Below, piece after piece: positions 16,399 through 24,526 of a DNA stretch of 64,000 nt. Source of the DNA: Chryseobacterium oleae (lineage in GTDB: Bacteria; Bacteroidota; Bacteroidia; Flavobacteriales; Weeksellaceae). The stretch spans positions 124,001 to 188,000 of the forward strand of contig NZ_FOVD01000006.1 of the NCBI RefSeq assembly GCF_900115055.1. The letters are read 5' to 3'. Positions within the stretch are counted from its first letter, which is position 1. Each line of letters opens with the position of its first letter. The position numbers and the translations under genes were made by a program. Under the pieces are notes generated by a model. That model ran no database searches, was not told the DNA's origin, and worked only from the letters and a program-made list of their open reading frames with translations.

Positions 16399-17619
16399 TT
16401 ATCCCAACATTTTCTGGGCTTTTTTGACGCCTTCCACAAGCTTATCAATTTCATCAAACGTATTATAAACGGCAAAACTTGCTCTTACGGTTCCGGCTAT
16501 ATTAAAGAAATCCATGATCGGCTGTGTACAGTGATGTCCGGTTCTTACAGCAATACCCATTTTATCGAGGATCATTCCTACATCGGAAGAAATACCGGTT
16601 CCTTCTAAATTAAAGGAAACAACGCCTACTCTTTTGGCTTTTTCACCATAGATCTTTATGTTTTCCAGTTCTAAAAGTTGTCTCTGAGCATATTCAAGCA
16701 AAGCATTTTCATGGTTCTGAATATTCTGTCTTCCGATTTTCTCAATAAAATCTACGGCAGCGCCCAGTGCAATATTTCCTCCTACATTTGGGGTTCCGGC
16801 TTCGTATTTAAAAGGAAGTCCTGCGTAAGTAGTTCCATCGAAAGAACAGGTTGCAATCATCTCTCCTCCTCCATGGAAAGGCGGAAGTTCTTCAAGAAGC
16901 TCCTGTTTTCCGTAAAGAATACCGGTTCCCATTGGTGCATACATTTTATGACCTGAAAACACAAAGAAATCACAATCCATCTTCTGTACATCGATCTCAA
17001 AGTGAGGAGCAGACTGCGCTCCATCGATCACAACATAAGCATCAGAATTTTTTCTTGTTTTCGCGATGATTTCTTCAATAGGATTTACAATTCCCAAAGC
17101 ATTGGAAACCTGGTTTACAGCAACCACTTTGGTTTTCTCGCTTAAAAACTCATCCAGATAGTTTAGTTGAAGGATACCGTTTTCATCAATTGGAATCACT
17201 CTCAGTTTTGCTCCGGTTCTTTCACAAAGCAGCTGCCATGGAACGATGTTAGAGTGGTGTTCAAGATAAGAGATAATGATCTCGTCGTCTTTTTTAAGCT
17301 TCTGTGTTAAAATATAGGCGATGAGGTTCAGACCTTCTGTAGTTCCTTTTGTAAAAATAACTTCAAAATCATGCTTAGCATTGATGAACTTCTGAATCTT
17401 TCTTCTGGAAAGCTCCATTTCTTCAGTAGCCAGCTGACTTAATGTATGGATTCCTCTGTGAACATTGGCATTAAGCTGCGTATAATATTCATTCCATATC
17501 TTCAAAACAGAATCCGGCTTCTGAGATGTTGCTGCATTATCTAAGTAAACCAAAGGCTTACCATTCACTTCGCGGTTTAATATCGTAAACTGACTTCTTA
17601 TTTCCTGAATGTCAAACAT
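16399..17619 (-). CDS. sufS: Cysteine desulfurase SufS
   Basis: PLP enzyme that takes sulfur from L-cysteine and passes it to the SUF scaffold for Fe-S cluster assembly. It is a 406-residue class V aminotransferase-fold protein. Lys225 in SGHKMYAPMG should bind PLP, and Cys364 in TGHHCTQPIMDFF is the persulfide-forming residue of group II (SufS) desulfurases. VYLDNAATSQKP near the N terminus is also typical. The gene stands alone here, about 37 kb from sufABCD, with its own TAAATTTG box and terminator. No sufE or sufU is visible next to it. Confidence 0.95.
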   Translation of the reverse strand: MFDIQEIRSQFTILNREVNGKPLVYLDNAATSQKPDSVLKIWNEYYTQLNANVHRGIHTLSQLATEEMELSRRKIQKFINAKHDFEVIFTKGTTEGLNLIAYILTQKLKKDDEIIISYLEHHSNIVPWQLLCERTGAKLRVIPIDENGILQLNYLDEFLSEKTKVVAVNQVSNALGIVNPIEEIIAKTRKNSDAYVVIDGAQSAPHFEIDVQKMDCDFFVFSGHKMYAPMGTGILYGKQELLEELPPFHGGGEMIATCSFDGTTYAGLPFKYEAGTPNVGGNIALGAAVDFIEKIGRQNIQNHENALLEYAQRQLLELENIKIYGEKAKRVGVVSFNLEGTGISSDVGMILDKMGIAVRTGHHCTQPIMDFFNIAGTVRASFAVYNTFDEIDKLVEGVKKAQKMLG

Positions 17620-17661
17620 TTATTAAAATTTTAAATTAGATGGCTCTTATTTAGAACACTT

Positions 17662-17669
17662 CAAATTTA
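17662..17669 (-). promoter_or_regulatory. Putative -7 box (TAAATTTG) of sufS
   Basis: Perfect TAnnTTTG match on the minus strand, about 43 bases before the start codon. No clear -33 element was seen. Confidence 0.5.
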
Positions 17670-17765
17670 CGGCTTTTTTTCTGAAAGGAAGTATCGGATG
17701 AGCGGGTGATACTTGTCAGGTGATAGAAAGATTCGATAGATGATTTATCTTTTATCCTATGCATA

Positions 17766-17795
17766 AAAAAACCTGCCAATAAATTGACAGGTTTT
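17766..17795 (-). terminator. Terminator of the prs-rplY operon
   Basis: Stem ACCTG(T/C)CAA / TTGGCAGGT with a T tract on the minus strand, just beyond the rplY stop codon. Confidence 0.85.
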
Positions 17796-17820
17796 ATATG
17801 GTTTGTTGAATAAGCAAATA

Positions 17821-18462
17821 TTATTCTGCTGTAGCTTCTTCTGCTGCCGGAGCTGCACCTTCTTCAGTTGCACCTTCTTCATCTTCATCATCTTCTACTA
17901 CTGCACCACCTTTCATTGCATTTCTAGACATCTTAACAGCTACTACAACTGCATTGTCAGGGTGTACAAAAGAATATCCTTCAGTTTTGATTCCTCCTAC
18001 ATAAAGTTTGTTACCAATTCTTAATGGAGTTACATCCACAACGATCTCGTCTGGTAAGTTAGCAGGAATAGCTTTCACTTTCAATTTTCTGAAAGACTGA
18101 CGTAAAACACCACCAGCCACAACACCTTTAGAACGTCCGGTAATTCTTACAGGAACTTCCATAACTACTGGCTTATCATCAGATAACTGGTAGAAGTCTG
18201 CGTGTAAAATTTTGTCCGTAATCGGGTGGAACTGAATATCCTGAAGAACTGCCGGAATAGTTTTTCCGTCTAGTTCAATAGATACCGTGTGTGCTTCAGG
18301 AGTGTATACTAAACCTTTGAATGCTCTCTCTTCAGCAGAGAAGTTCAATGGCGCTTCACCTCCATAAACAACACAAGGAACTAATTCAGCATCACGTAAA
18401 GCTTTTGTAGACTTTTTGCCCACGCTTTCTCTTTTTGTACCTTGAATTGTAATAGATTTCAT
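17821..18462 (-). CDS. rplY: 50S ribosomal protein L25 (general stress protein Ctc type)
   Basis: Two-domain L25/TL5/CTC protein (213 residues) that binds 5S rRNA. The N-terminal L25 domain begins MKSITIQGTKRESVGKKSTK and contains VPCVVYGG. The second beta-domain includes VMEVPVRITGRSKGVVAGG and PANLPDEIVVDVTPL. The last 30 residues are an acidic Glu/Ala tail, common in Bacteroidetes members. It lies 56 bases after prs on the same strand, the widespread prs-rplY pairing, and shares its terminator. Confidence 0.95.
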   Translation of the reverse strand: MKSITIQGTKRESVGKKSTKALRDAELVPCVVYGGEAPLNFSAEERAFKGLVYTPEAHTVSIELDGKTIPAVLQDIQFHPITDKILHADFYQLSDDKPVVMEVPVRITGRSKGVVAGGVLRQSFRKLKVKAIPANLPDEIVVDVTPLRIGNKLYVGGIKTEGYSFVHPDNAVVVAVKMSRNAMKGGAVVEDDEDEEGATEEGAAPAAEEATAE

Positions 18463-18518
18463 TTTATAAAAAATTTAAAAATTTGTTCAGTTTAATTTTG
18501 CAATCCGCTAAAAACCAA

Positions 18519-19457
18519 TTAGATAATAAACTTACTACTGATTGATTGGTGCTCATGAACCATCTTCATAACGTCCGCAAATAATGGGGCGCAAGATAGC
18601 ACTTTTATTTTAGATGACAAATTATTTTTAACAGGAATTGAGTCAGTTACAATAACTTCCAACAATTTAGAGTTCTCAATATTCTCGTATGCTTTTCCGG
18701 AAAGTACTCCGTGAGTTGCCATCGCTCTTACTGATTTTGCTCCTTTTTCTACTAAAATATCTGCAGCTTTGCAAAGTGTACCTGCCGTATCGATCATGTC
18801 ATCGATAAGGATTACATTCTTCCCTTCTACATCTCCGATAAGGAACATCTCTTCTACAACGTTTGCTTTTTTTCTTTCCTTGTAAGCAATTACTACTTCA
18901 GCCCCTAAGTGACCTGCATAGTTTTTCGCTCTTTTCGCACCTCCCATATCCGGAGAAGCTATCGTAAGATTATCCAGGTTCAATGCTCTGATATAGTCTA
19001 CAAAAACACTTGAAGCATAAAGATGATCTACCGGAATTTCAAAGAATCCCTGAATCTGATCTGCATGAAGATCCATCGTCATGATTCTTGTTGCTCCAGC
19101 TGCTGTCAATAGATTAGCTACCAGTTTGGCACCTATCGGAGCTCTTGGCTTGTCCTTTCTGTCCTGTCTTGCAAGTCCGAAATAAGGGATTACAACAGTA
19201 ATACTTTTTGCGGAAGCTCTTTTCGCTGCATCAATCATTAATAGAAGTTCTAAAAGATTGTCTGCTGGCGGGAAGGTAGATCCGATTAGGAAAACTCTTC
19301 CTCCTCTTACAGATTCATCCAGAACAGGTTCGAATTCCCCGTCGCTGAACTCCTGAAAGTTGATTTTCCCTAACTCTTTCCCATAATGCTGGGAAATTTT
19401 TTCTGCCAAGTCCCTGCTGGTTCTTGTACAAAATAGATAACTTAACTGATCGGCCAT
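18519..19457 (-). CDS. prs: Ribose-phosphate pyrophosphokinase
   Basis: Makes PRPP from ribose-5-phosphate and ATP, feeding purine, pyrimidine, histidine and NAD synthesis. The apt gene at 45.1 kb uses the same metabolite. The 312 residues contain the ATP/ribose loops (FSDGEFEPVLDESVRGG, YFGLARQDRKDKPRAP), the divalent-metal site MTMDLHADQIQGFF and the PRPP loop VILIDDMIDTAGTL. It is first in a prs-rplY operon, with a TAAATTTG box about 22 bases before the start, which implies a very short leader. Confidence 0.97.
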   Translation of the reverse strand: MADQLSYLFCTRTSRDLAEKISQHYGKELGKINFQEFSDGEFEPVLDESVRGGRVFLIGSTFPPADNLLELLLMIDAAKRASAKSITVVIPYFGLARQDRKDKPRAPIGAKLVANLLTAAGATRIMTMDLHADQIQGFFEIPVDHLYASSVFVDYIRALNLDNLTIASPDMGGAKRAKNYAGHLGAEVVIAYKERKKANVVEEMFLIGDVEGKNVILIDDMIDTAGTLCKAADILVEKGAKSVRAMATHGVLSGKAYENIENSKLLEVIVTDSIPVKNNLSSKIKVLSCAPLFADVMKMVHEHQSISSKFII

Positions 19458-19478
19458 TTTTACTTTTTAAAGATTTTG

Positions 19479-19486
19479 CAAATTTA
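19479..19486 (-). promoter_or_regulatory. Putative -7 box (TAAATTTG) of prs
   Basis: CAAATTTA on the plus strand. It partly abuts the terminator of the upstream gene, so termination and re-initiation are packed into about 40 bases. Confidence 0.55.
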
Positions 19487-19518
19487 AAAAAAAACCACAA
19501 GAATTACTCTTGTGGTTT
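19484..19518 (-). terminator. Terminator of the FadL-GDSL esterase operon
   Basis: Perfect stem AAACCACAAGA / TCTTGTGGTTT (19493-19517) followed on the minus strand by a run of about nine T. Confidence 0.92.
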
Positions 19519-19542
19519 CTAACTTTTTATTTTCCTGTATTA

Positions 19543-21105
19543 TTACGGGAATTTCACTCCTGAATATTTATTAGGATCTACCTGTGGTAAAGTAGATTTA
19601 TACTTCGCGTTGATCGATTTGATAAATTCATTCGCAATCACTGCGTAGCCTCTTCCTGTAAGGTGAACTCCATCAAGAGAGAAAGCTCCTCCGGTTACAA
19701 ATTTAGCCGTATACTTCACCCCATCGAAGGTAATTCCAGACTTTCCATTAAGCTCAATCATTTTAGCATTACCGTCTACAAAAGCCAGTCCATAAGAATC
19801 AGCCAGTGATTTGATAGATGCGTTATAAGCATCTACTGCGGTTTTCACATAAGAAGCTTCTATTTTTGTTAGTACATGCTGGTTTTGCAGTGGATAAGAA
19901 ATCCCATACACATTGGCAGGGGCTGGTGCTCCCGGTGCAACAGTTCCGATTAGAGAACTTGTTGTAAGAAGGACATAATCATCTGCCGTAGCCTGTCTGG
20001 CCTGTCCGAAGATTTGCCCAAACGCAGCTGCTGTAAGTGCTCCTAAAGAAGGTGTCAAAGCAGCAGTAAGCTGTGGTCCCAGATCTGTAAGTGCAACATC
20101 CTTGATTAAAACAGGGTTGGAAGAAGTAGAAGAAAGTAAATTAATTCTGTCTCCAGCTCCGAAAGCAGTAAGCGCCTGCTTCAATGGCCCGTATAAACTT
20201 GCATTAAGCGTTGCTAAATTCGCTCCCAATGTTGTAGGAGTTAAAGGATTGTAAGGCACAGTCGTAAAGAAAGGAATAGAAGTAACGTAAGGAATATTTC
20301 CAATCACTCCTTTTGTGGTTCCTACACTTTTAAGACCATCCAACACACCTTTAATAGATCCCGCTACAAGATTAGGATCAGAAATATCATTTGATTTATA
20401 AGTTAATGGATTTACATTTCCAGTCTGCACTACCGCCGGTGTATAAGTCGTAACGGTTCCTACAGTCTGAGAATTCGTTCCTCCGTTCGTAGCATAAGAT
20501 AATACATCATTATTTCCAATCCAAAGAGAGAAGAATGTAGGCTTCTGAAGCATTGCATCCTGTAAAACAGAAGTTGTTGCAGAAGAAGCAAATCTTACAA
20601 AATATGGATTGGCAGCTCCTAAGGCAAGGTTAGCTAAACTTCCGTAACCTGGTGCAACCAAGTGAAAAGACTTCGCTCCGGGAACTCCCATATTCTGGTA
20701 TGGTCTACCGGCGCTCACATCATCCAACGCTGCAGCAGGGCTGCTTGGAACCGGACTTAAGCTTCCGCTGGAAGTCACCGTAAGATTCAGTTTACCAGGA
20801 AAACCTGGCAGTCCAATAAATCCACCCACATCATTAGGCATCAAAGGTTGCTTAAATGCACCACCGCCAGCCAGTTTCATCTGCATAGCGATAATACTTG
20901 GATAGGATTCATTTTGTCCACTGCTGTAAAGTGCTCCATCTCTGTAACCGGAAGTTAAAGAGTTCCCCAAAGCAACATAATTGGAAAAGTTGGCTTCTCC
21001 GCTTGTCACCTGGATATCTTTTACATCAGTATCAAAATCATTCTCACAGCTTGTTGTCAAAAGAAGTGCGGAAACGGCAAGTGTTGATATTATAATTTTT
21101 TTCAT
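19543..21105 (-). CDS. SGNH/GDSL hydrolase lipoprotein
   Basis: Predicted outer-membrane-anchored esterase of 520 residues. The signal ends in a lipobox (LLLTTSC). GDSL family blocks are present: the nucleophile block in ALGNSLTSGYRDG, the GxND block in LWIGNNDVLSYA, and the Asp-His pair in LDGVHLTGRGYAVIANEF near the C terminus. The middle holds several hundred Ala/Thr/Pro-rich residues. It starts 10 bases after a FadL-type porin gene on the same strand, so the two likely act together on lipophilic esters. The substrate is not known. Confidence 0.88.
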   Translation of the reverse strand: MKKIIISTLAVSALLLTTSCENDFDTDVKDIQVTSGEANFSNYVALGNSLTSGYRDGALYSSGQNESYPSIIAMQMKLAGGGAFKQPLMPNDVGGFIGLPGFPGKLNLTVTSSGSLSPVPSSPAAALDDVSAGRPYQNMGVPGAKSFHLVAPGYGSLANLALGAANPYFVRFASSATTSVLQDAMLQKPTFFSLWIGNNDVLSYATNGGTNSQTVGTVTTYTPAVVQTGNVNPLTYKSNDISDPNLVAGSIKGVLDGLKSVGTTKGVIGNIPYVTSIPFFTTVPYNPLTPTTLGANLATLNASLYGPLKQALTAFGAGDRINLLSSTSSNPVLIKDVALTDLGPQLTAALTPSLGALTAAAFGQIFGQARQATADDYVLLTTSSLIGTVAPGAPAPANVYGISYPLQNQHVLTKIEASYVKTAVDAYNASIKSLADSYGLAFVDGNAKMIELNGKSGITFDGVKYTAKFVTGGAFSLDGVHLTGRGYAVIANEFIKSINAKYKSTLPQVDPNKYSGVKFP

Positions 21106-21115
21106 AGTCTTTCAA

Positions 21116-22354
21116 TTAAAAAGGGTTGTACGATAAACCTAAACCAAAGTAGAATGCCTGAGCTTTTGCCTGTCCGTTAAAGCCAATGGCTGCATTTCTT
21201 ACATCTCTGGCCTGAGGCAATGCATATCCTCCCGCTACATCCACTCCAAACTGCTTTAATTTAAACCCAACACCCCCTGTAATAACATAGGTATTGAATG
21301 AAGGAGTTTCCGGAATAAAGTGATCATCCGTATAAGGAGACTCATCATAATAAGCACCCAGACGTCCGAAGATCATATCAGTGAATGCATACTGAGTACC
21401 CAATCTGAATGTTTTGGAATTTCTGAAGTTTTTAGGAGCAACCAATACGGTAGGATCCGGCTGATTCCCCACTGGAGCATTAGCAAAATCTAAAGTAAGC
21501 TTGCTGTATCTCTCCCATCCGTGGTAGTTAAAGTCAGCTGAAATCAACCATTTTGGGGTCACTTTATAGGTTAAACCAATGGTATATTCTTCTACCAAAG
21601 GAAGTGTTGCTGTAAATTTATCCTGTCCTGTACTTGGATCAAGTCCTAACAGAGGATAGATAGCTGCTGAAGGGAACTGAAACGTAGCGGTTCCTTTTTT
21701 CGCCTTCATATCTATAGGGGAACGGTAAGCGATACTTACATCTAATTTAGGATCTGGTCTGAAATAAAACCCGAATCCATACCCGCTTCCGCTGGCTTTT
21801 TCGTCTTTAATGTTTAGTTCGCCGCCAAACTGTGTTACGGCTTTGTCCCAGTCTACTTTACCTTTAGCATAAATATAGCTTGCTCCAAAAGATACCCAAG
21901 GAGCCAGTTTTACAGATACCATCGGTTGGAAATAGAAACTTTTCAGTTCCAGCTTCTGCACCAATTCTCTTCCTTCCCAGTCGCTTGGCCACTCGATCGT
22001 ACTCCCAAAAGGTGTACTGAAACTGAAACCAACAGAAAGGTTCTCTATCGGTCTATAAGCCACTGCAGCGTATAACGGAGTCCCTATAGGATTATCTGTG
22101 GATGTACTCTGTAGTGTATTCAAGTTTTGAAAAGTAACTTTATTACTTGCACCAAACCCTCCTGCCACTATACTCAGTTTAGAAGGAATGAATGACATAC
22201 CCGCTGGGTTAAAGAATGCCACACTTGCATCTTCGGCATGAGCACTAGTATGCGCCATTGCCAATTGTTTCACTCCCTGCAGAGATACCCTGAAGCCTCC
22301 CGCATAAGATAAAACACCCGCCAATAAAGCAGTTGATACTAATATTTTTTTCAT
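21116..22354 (-). CDS. OmpP1/FadL-family outer-membrane transporter
   Basis: Outer-membrane beta-barrel of the FadL family, whose members let long-chain fatty acids or aromatic hydrocarbons diffuse in. The 412 residues start with a signal peptide (to about residue 19). The conserved N-terminal segment QLAMAHTSAHAEDASVAFFN-PAGMS follows, the equivalent of the FadL NPA plug motif. The barrel ends in an aromatic residue (LSYNPF). It is the first gene of a two-gene operon with the lipoprotein GDSL hydrolase and has a TATATTTG box 20 bases upstream. Confidence 0.9.
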   Translation of the reverse strand: MKKILVSTALLAGVLSYAGGFRVSLQGVKQLAMAHTSAHAEDASVAFFNPAGMSFIPSKLSIVAGGFGASNKVTFQNLNTLQSTSTDNPIGTPLYAAVAYRPIENLSVGFSFSTPFGSTIEWPSDWEGRELVQKLELKSFYFQPMVSVKLAPWVSFGASYIYAKGKVDWDKAVTQFGGELNIKDEKASGSGYGFGFYFRPDPKLDVSIAYRSPIDMKAKKGTATFQFPSAAIYPLLGLDPSTGQDKFTATLPLVEEYTIGLTYKVTPKWLISADFNYHGWERYSKLTLDFANAPVGNQPDPTVLVAPKNFRNSKTFRLGTQYAFTDMIFGRLGAYYDESPYTDDHFIPETPSFNTYVITGGVGFKLKQFGVDVAGGYALPQARDVRNAAIGFNGQAKAQAFYFGLGLSYNPF

Positions 22355-22373
22355 AGACTGTTATTATATAACC

Positions 22374-22381
22374 CAAATATA
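22374..22381 (-). promoter_or_regulatory. Putative -7 box (TATATTTG) of the FadL operon
   Basis: CAAATATA on the plus strand, 20 bases before the start codon. The divergent ricT promoter lies about 200 bases away. Confidence 0.5.
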
Positions 22382-22581
22382 AAATTATTTTGAATACGCC
22401 TGTTAATATTTCTTAATATTTTAAACAATATCCTAAAAGAAAATTATGTTTAAAATAGCACTTTAGAAATACATTCACTTAAACGCATACTGTATAGTAA
22501 CTTATCAACTTTTTAAGGATCGCATATTTTTCACGTTTAATGTTAAACAACAGCGATATTGAATATTTAAGTATTTTAGAA

Positions 22582-22610
22582 TTGCATAAAGATAAATTTA
22601 CATAAATTTG
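22582..22610 (+). promoter_or_regulatory. Promoter of ricT-gldH-PBP1A
   Basis: TTG (22582-22584), 18-base spacer, TAAATTTG (22603-22610). The ATG is 22 bases further on. Confidence 0.7.
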
Positions 22611-22632
22611 CAAGATTATAAAAAATAGTTAT

Positions 22633-24063
22633 ATGAGTTGTGGATGCAAAACATCCGGCGATTCTGCCCATTCTTGCGGACCCAAGAAAACCGCGAATGG
22701 TTGTGAAAGTGTAAATACCTGTGGTAATAGTTATAAATTAAGTGTTTTCGATTGGCTTTCTAACATCAACAACCCCGCATCGAACAGGTGCGACCTTGTA
22801 GAAGTTAGATTTAAAAATGACAGAAAATCGTTTTATAAAAATGTAAATAATATTCCTTTACATATAGGTAGCGTAGTAACAGTAGAATCGAGTCCCGGAC
22901 ACGATGTAGGCGTTGTAAGCCTCACCGGAGAATTAGTAAAGATTCAGATGAAAAAGAAAAAATTTCCTGAAGAATCGATACTCAAAATATACAGACAGGC
23001 TAACCAGAAGGACCTTGAGGTTTGGCAGGAAGCCAGAAAAAAAGAAGATGGTGTAAAGCTTGAAGCCAGAAAGATCGCCCATAGAATCGGCCTTGAAATG
23101 AAAGTTACTGATGTAGAATATCAGGGAGATTCTTCAAAGATCACCTTTTATTACACGGCTGATAACAGAGTGGATTTCAGACAGTTGATCAAAGAGTACG
23201 CAGGCGCTTTCAGAACAAAAATCGACATGAAACAGATCGGTTTCAGACAGGAAGCCGCAAAAGTAGGAGGTATCGGATCATGTGGAAGAGAACTTTGCTG
23301 TTCAACATGGCTGACCGATTTCAGATCTGTGAATACCAATGTCGCCAGATATCAGCAACTGAGCATTAACCCGCAAAAGCTTGCAGGACAGTGTGGTAAG
23401 CTGAAATGTTGTCTTAATTACGAACTGGACAGCTACCTTGATGCATTAAGCCACTTCCCTTCTTCATCCACCACATTGGATACGGAAAAAGGAAGAGCCT
23501 TCTGTATCAAAATCGACGTTTTCAAAAAGAAAATGTGGTTTGCTTATGTAGACAGCTCAATGGCCTGGTATGACTTTGACATTGACCTTGTTAAGAAATT
23601 AATCGCAAAAAATAAGAAGGGCGAAAGAACCCCTCCTCTGGAAGATCTGAAACAACCTGATACGCCTGTTCAAAGCATCGACCTGATCCAGGAAAACAAC
23701 GTGGACAGATTCGAAAAGAAGAACAGAGGAAACAACAGGAACAGAAACCAAAACAGACCGAATAACAACGGACAAAACCAGGGAGCACAGCAGGGACAAA
23801 GCCAGGGACCAAAGAAAAACAGACCGGAAAGGACTGAAAGAACAGAGAGACCTGAAAGACCAGAAAGAGCTGAAAATCCTAATGCTAATGCCAACTCCGG
23901 AAATCAGCCAAGGCCACAACAGAAGCCGCAGCCTAAACCGCAACAGCCAAAAGCACAGGTAGAAAAGACAGATACCCCTTCTGATCCTGAGAAAAAACAG
24001 CAAAACCCGAACAAGAAAAATTTTAAAAAGAAATATCCTCCAAAAAAAGATAAAAATGCGTAA
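22633..24063 (+). CDS. ricT: PSP1-domain protein RicT (regulatory Fe-S complex subunit)
   Basis: PSP1-domain protein. In Bacillus, RicT (YaaT) forms an Fe-S-containing complex with RicA and RicF that works with RNase Y. In Bacteroidetes its role is not settled. The N terminus is Cys-rich (MSCGCKTSG...SCG...GCESVNTCG). The PSP1 core has KIAHRIGLEMKVTDVEYQGD, GGIGSCGRELCCSTWLTDF and GQCGKLKCCLNYE, which hold the conserved cysteines. Residues from about 340 to 476 are a disordered Asn/Gln/Pro/Lys-rich tail. The family core is shorter, so this tail is lineage-specific. It overlaps gldH by eight bases. Confidence 0.9.
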   Translation: MSCGCKTSGDSAHSCGPKKTANGCESVNTCGNSYKLSVFDWLSNINNPASNRCDLVEVRFKNDRKSFYKNVNNIPLHIGSVVTVESSPGHDVGVVSLTGELVKIQMKKKKFPEESILKIYRQANQKDLEVWQEARKKEDGVKLEARKIAHRIGLEMKVTDVEYQGDSSKITFYYTADNRVDFRQLIKEYAGAFRTKIDMKQIGFRQEAAKVGGIGSCGRELCCSTWLTDFRSVNTNVARYQQLSINPQKLAGQCGKLKCCLNYELDSYLDALSHFPSSSTTLDTEKGRAFCIKIDVFKKKMWFAYVDSSMAWYDFDIDLVKKLIAKNKKGERTPPLEDLKQPDTPVQSIDLIQENNVDRFEKKNRGNNRNRNQNRPNNNGQNQGAQQGQSQGPKKNRPERTERTERPERPERAENPNANANSGNQPRPQQKPQPKPQQPKAQVEKTDTPSDPEKKQQNPNKKNFKKKYPPKKDKNA

Positions 24064-24520
24064 AATTTTAGGATTATTACCTCTTATCCTTTTCTTTAGC
24101 TGCCAATCTTCCTCGGAAGAAAACGTCATCATGAATTCCGTTAATAACAAATGGAATAAGAAAAGTGAGCAAAAATTTAATCTTGAAGTTTCAGATCCGC
24201 AGAATCCTAAAAATATTATATTTGTCGTAAGAAATAACAATACGTATCCTTACAGCAATATAAGATTTATTGTAAACTTCACCAATCTGCAGAACAAAAA
24301 GAAGGAAACAGACACCCTGAATTACGTTCTGGCAAAACCAAACGGCGAATGGCTTGGTACAGGTTTTGGTGATACGAAGGAAGCATTATTTCAGTATAAA
24401 TTGAACTATAAATTTCCGGGAAAGGGCAAGTATGAAATCAGCCTGAAACAGGCGATGAGGAATGACAACCTTCCGGGAATTGAAGATGTTGGAGTAAAAC
24501 TAGAAACGGCTAAACCGTAA
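24056..24520 (+). CDS. gldH: Gliding motility lipoprotein GldH
   Basis: Lipoprotein of 154 residues (lipobox LILFFSC) belonging to the GldH family, needed for gliding and type IX secretion in Flavobacterium johnsoniae. Matching family segments are NIIFVVRNNNTYPYSNIRF, TLNYVLAKPNGEWLGTGFGD and GKYEISLKQAMR. The ricT-gldH-PBP1A order also supports the call. The start overlaps the ricT stop by eight bases. Three T9SS cargo proteins elsewhere in the window fit an active secretion system. Confidence 0.92.
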   Translation: MRKILGLLPLILFFSCQSSSEENVIMNSVNNKWNKKSEQKFNLEVSDPQNPKNIIFVVRNNNTYPYSNIRFIVNFTNLQNKKKETDTLNYVLAKPNGEWLGTGFGDTKEALFQYKLNYKFPGKGKYEISLKQAMRNDNLPGIEDVGVKLETAKP

Positions 24521-24526
24521 CCATCA

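Noticed and set aside
23599..24240. Long minus-strand open frame opposite ricT and gldH
   Set aside because: It mirrors the Lys/Asn/Arg-rich tail of ricT, its product is an unlikely Leu/Phe/Ser-rich sequence, and it has no promoter or family match.
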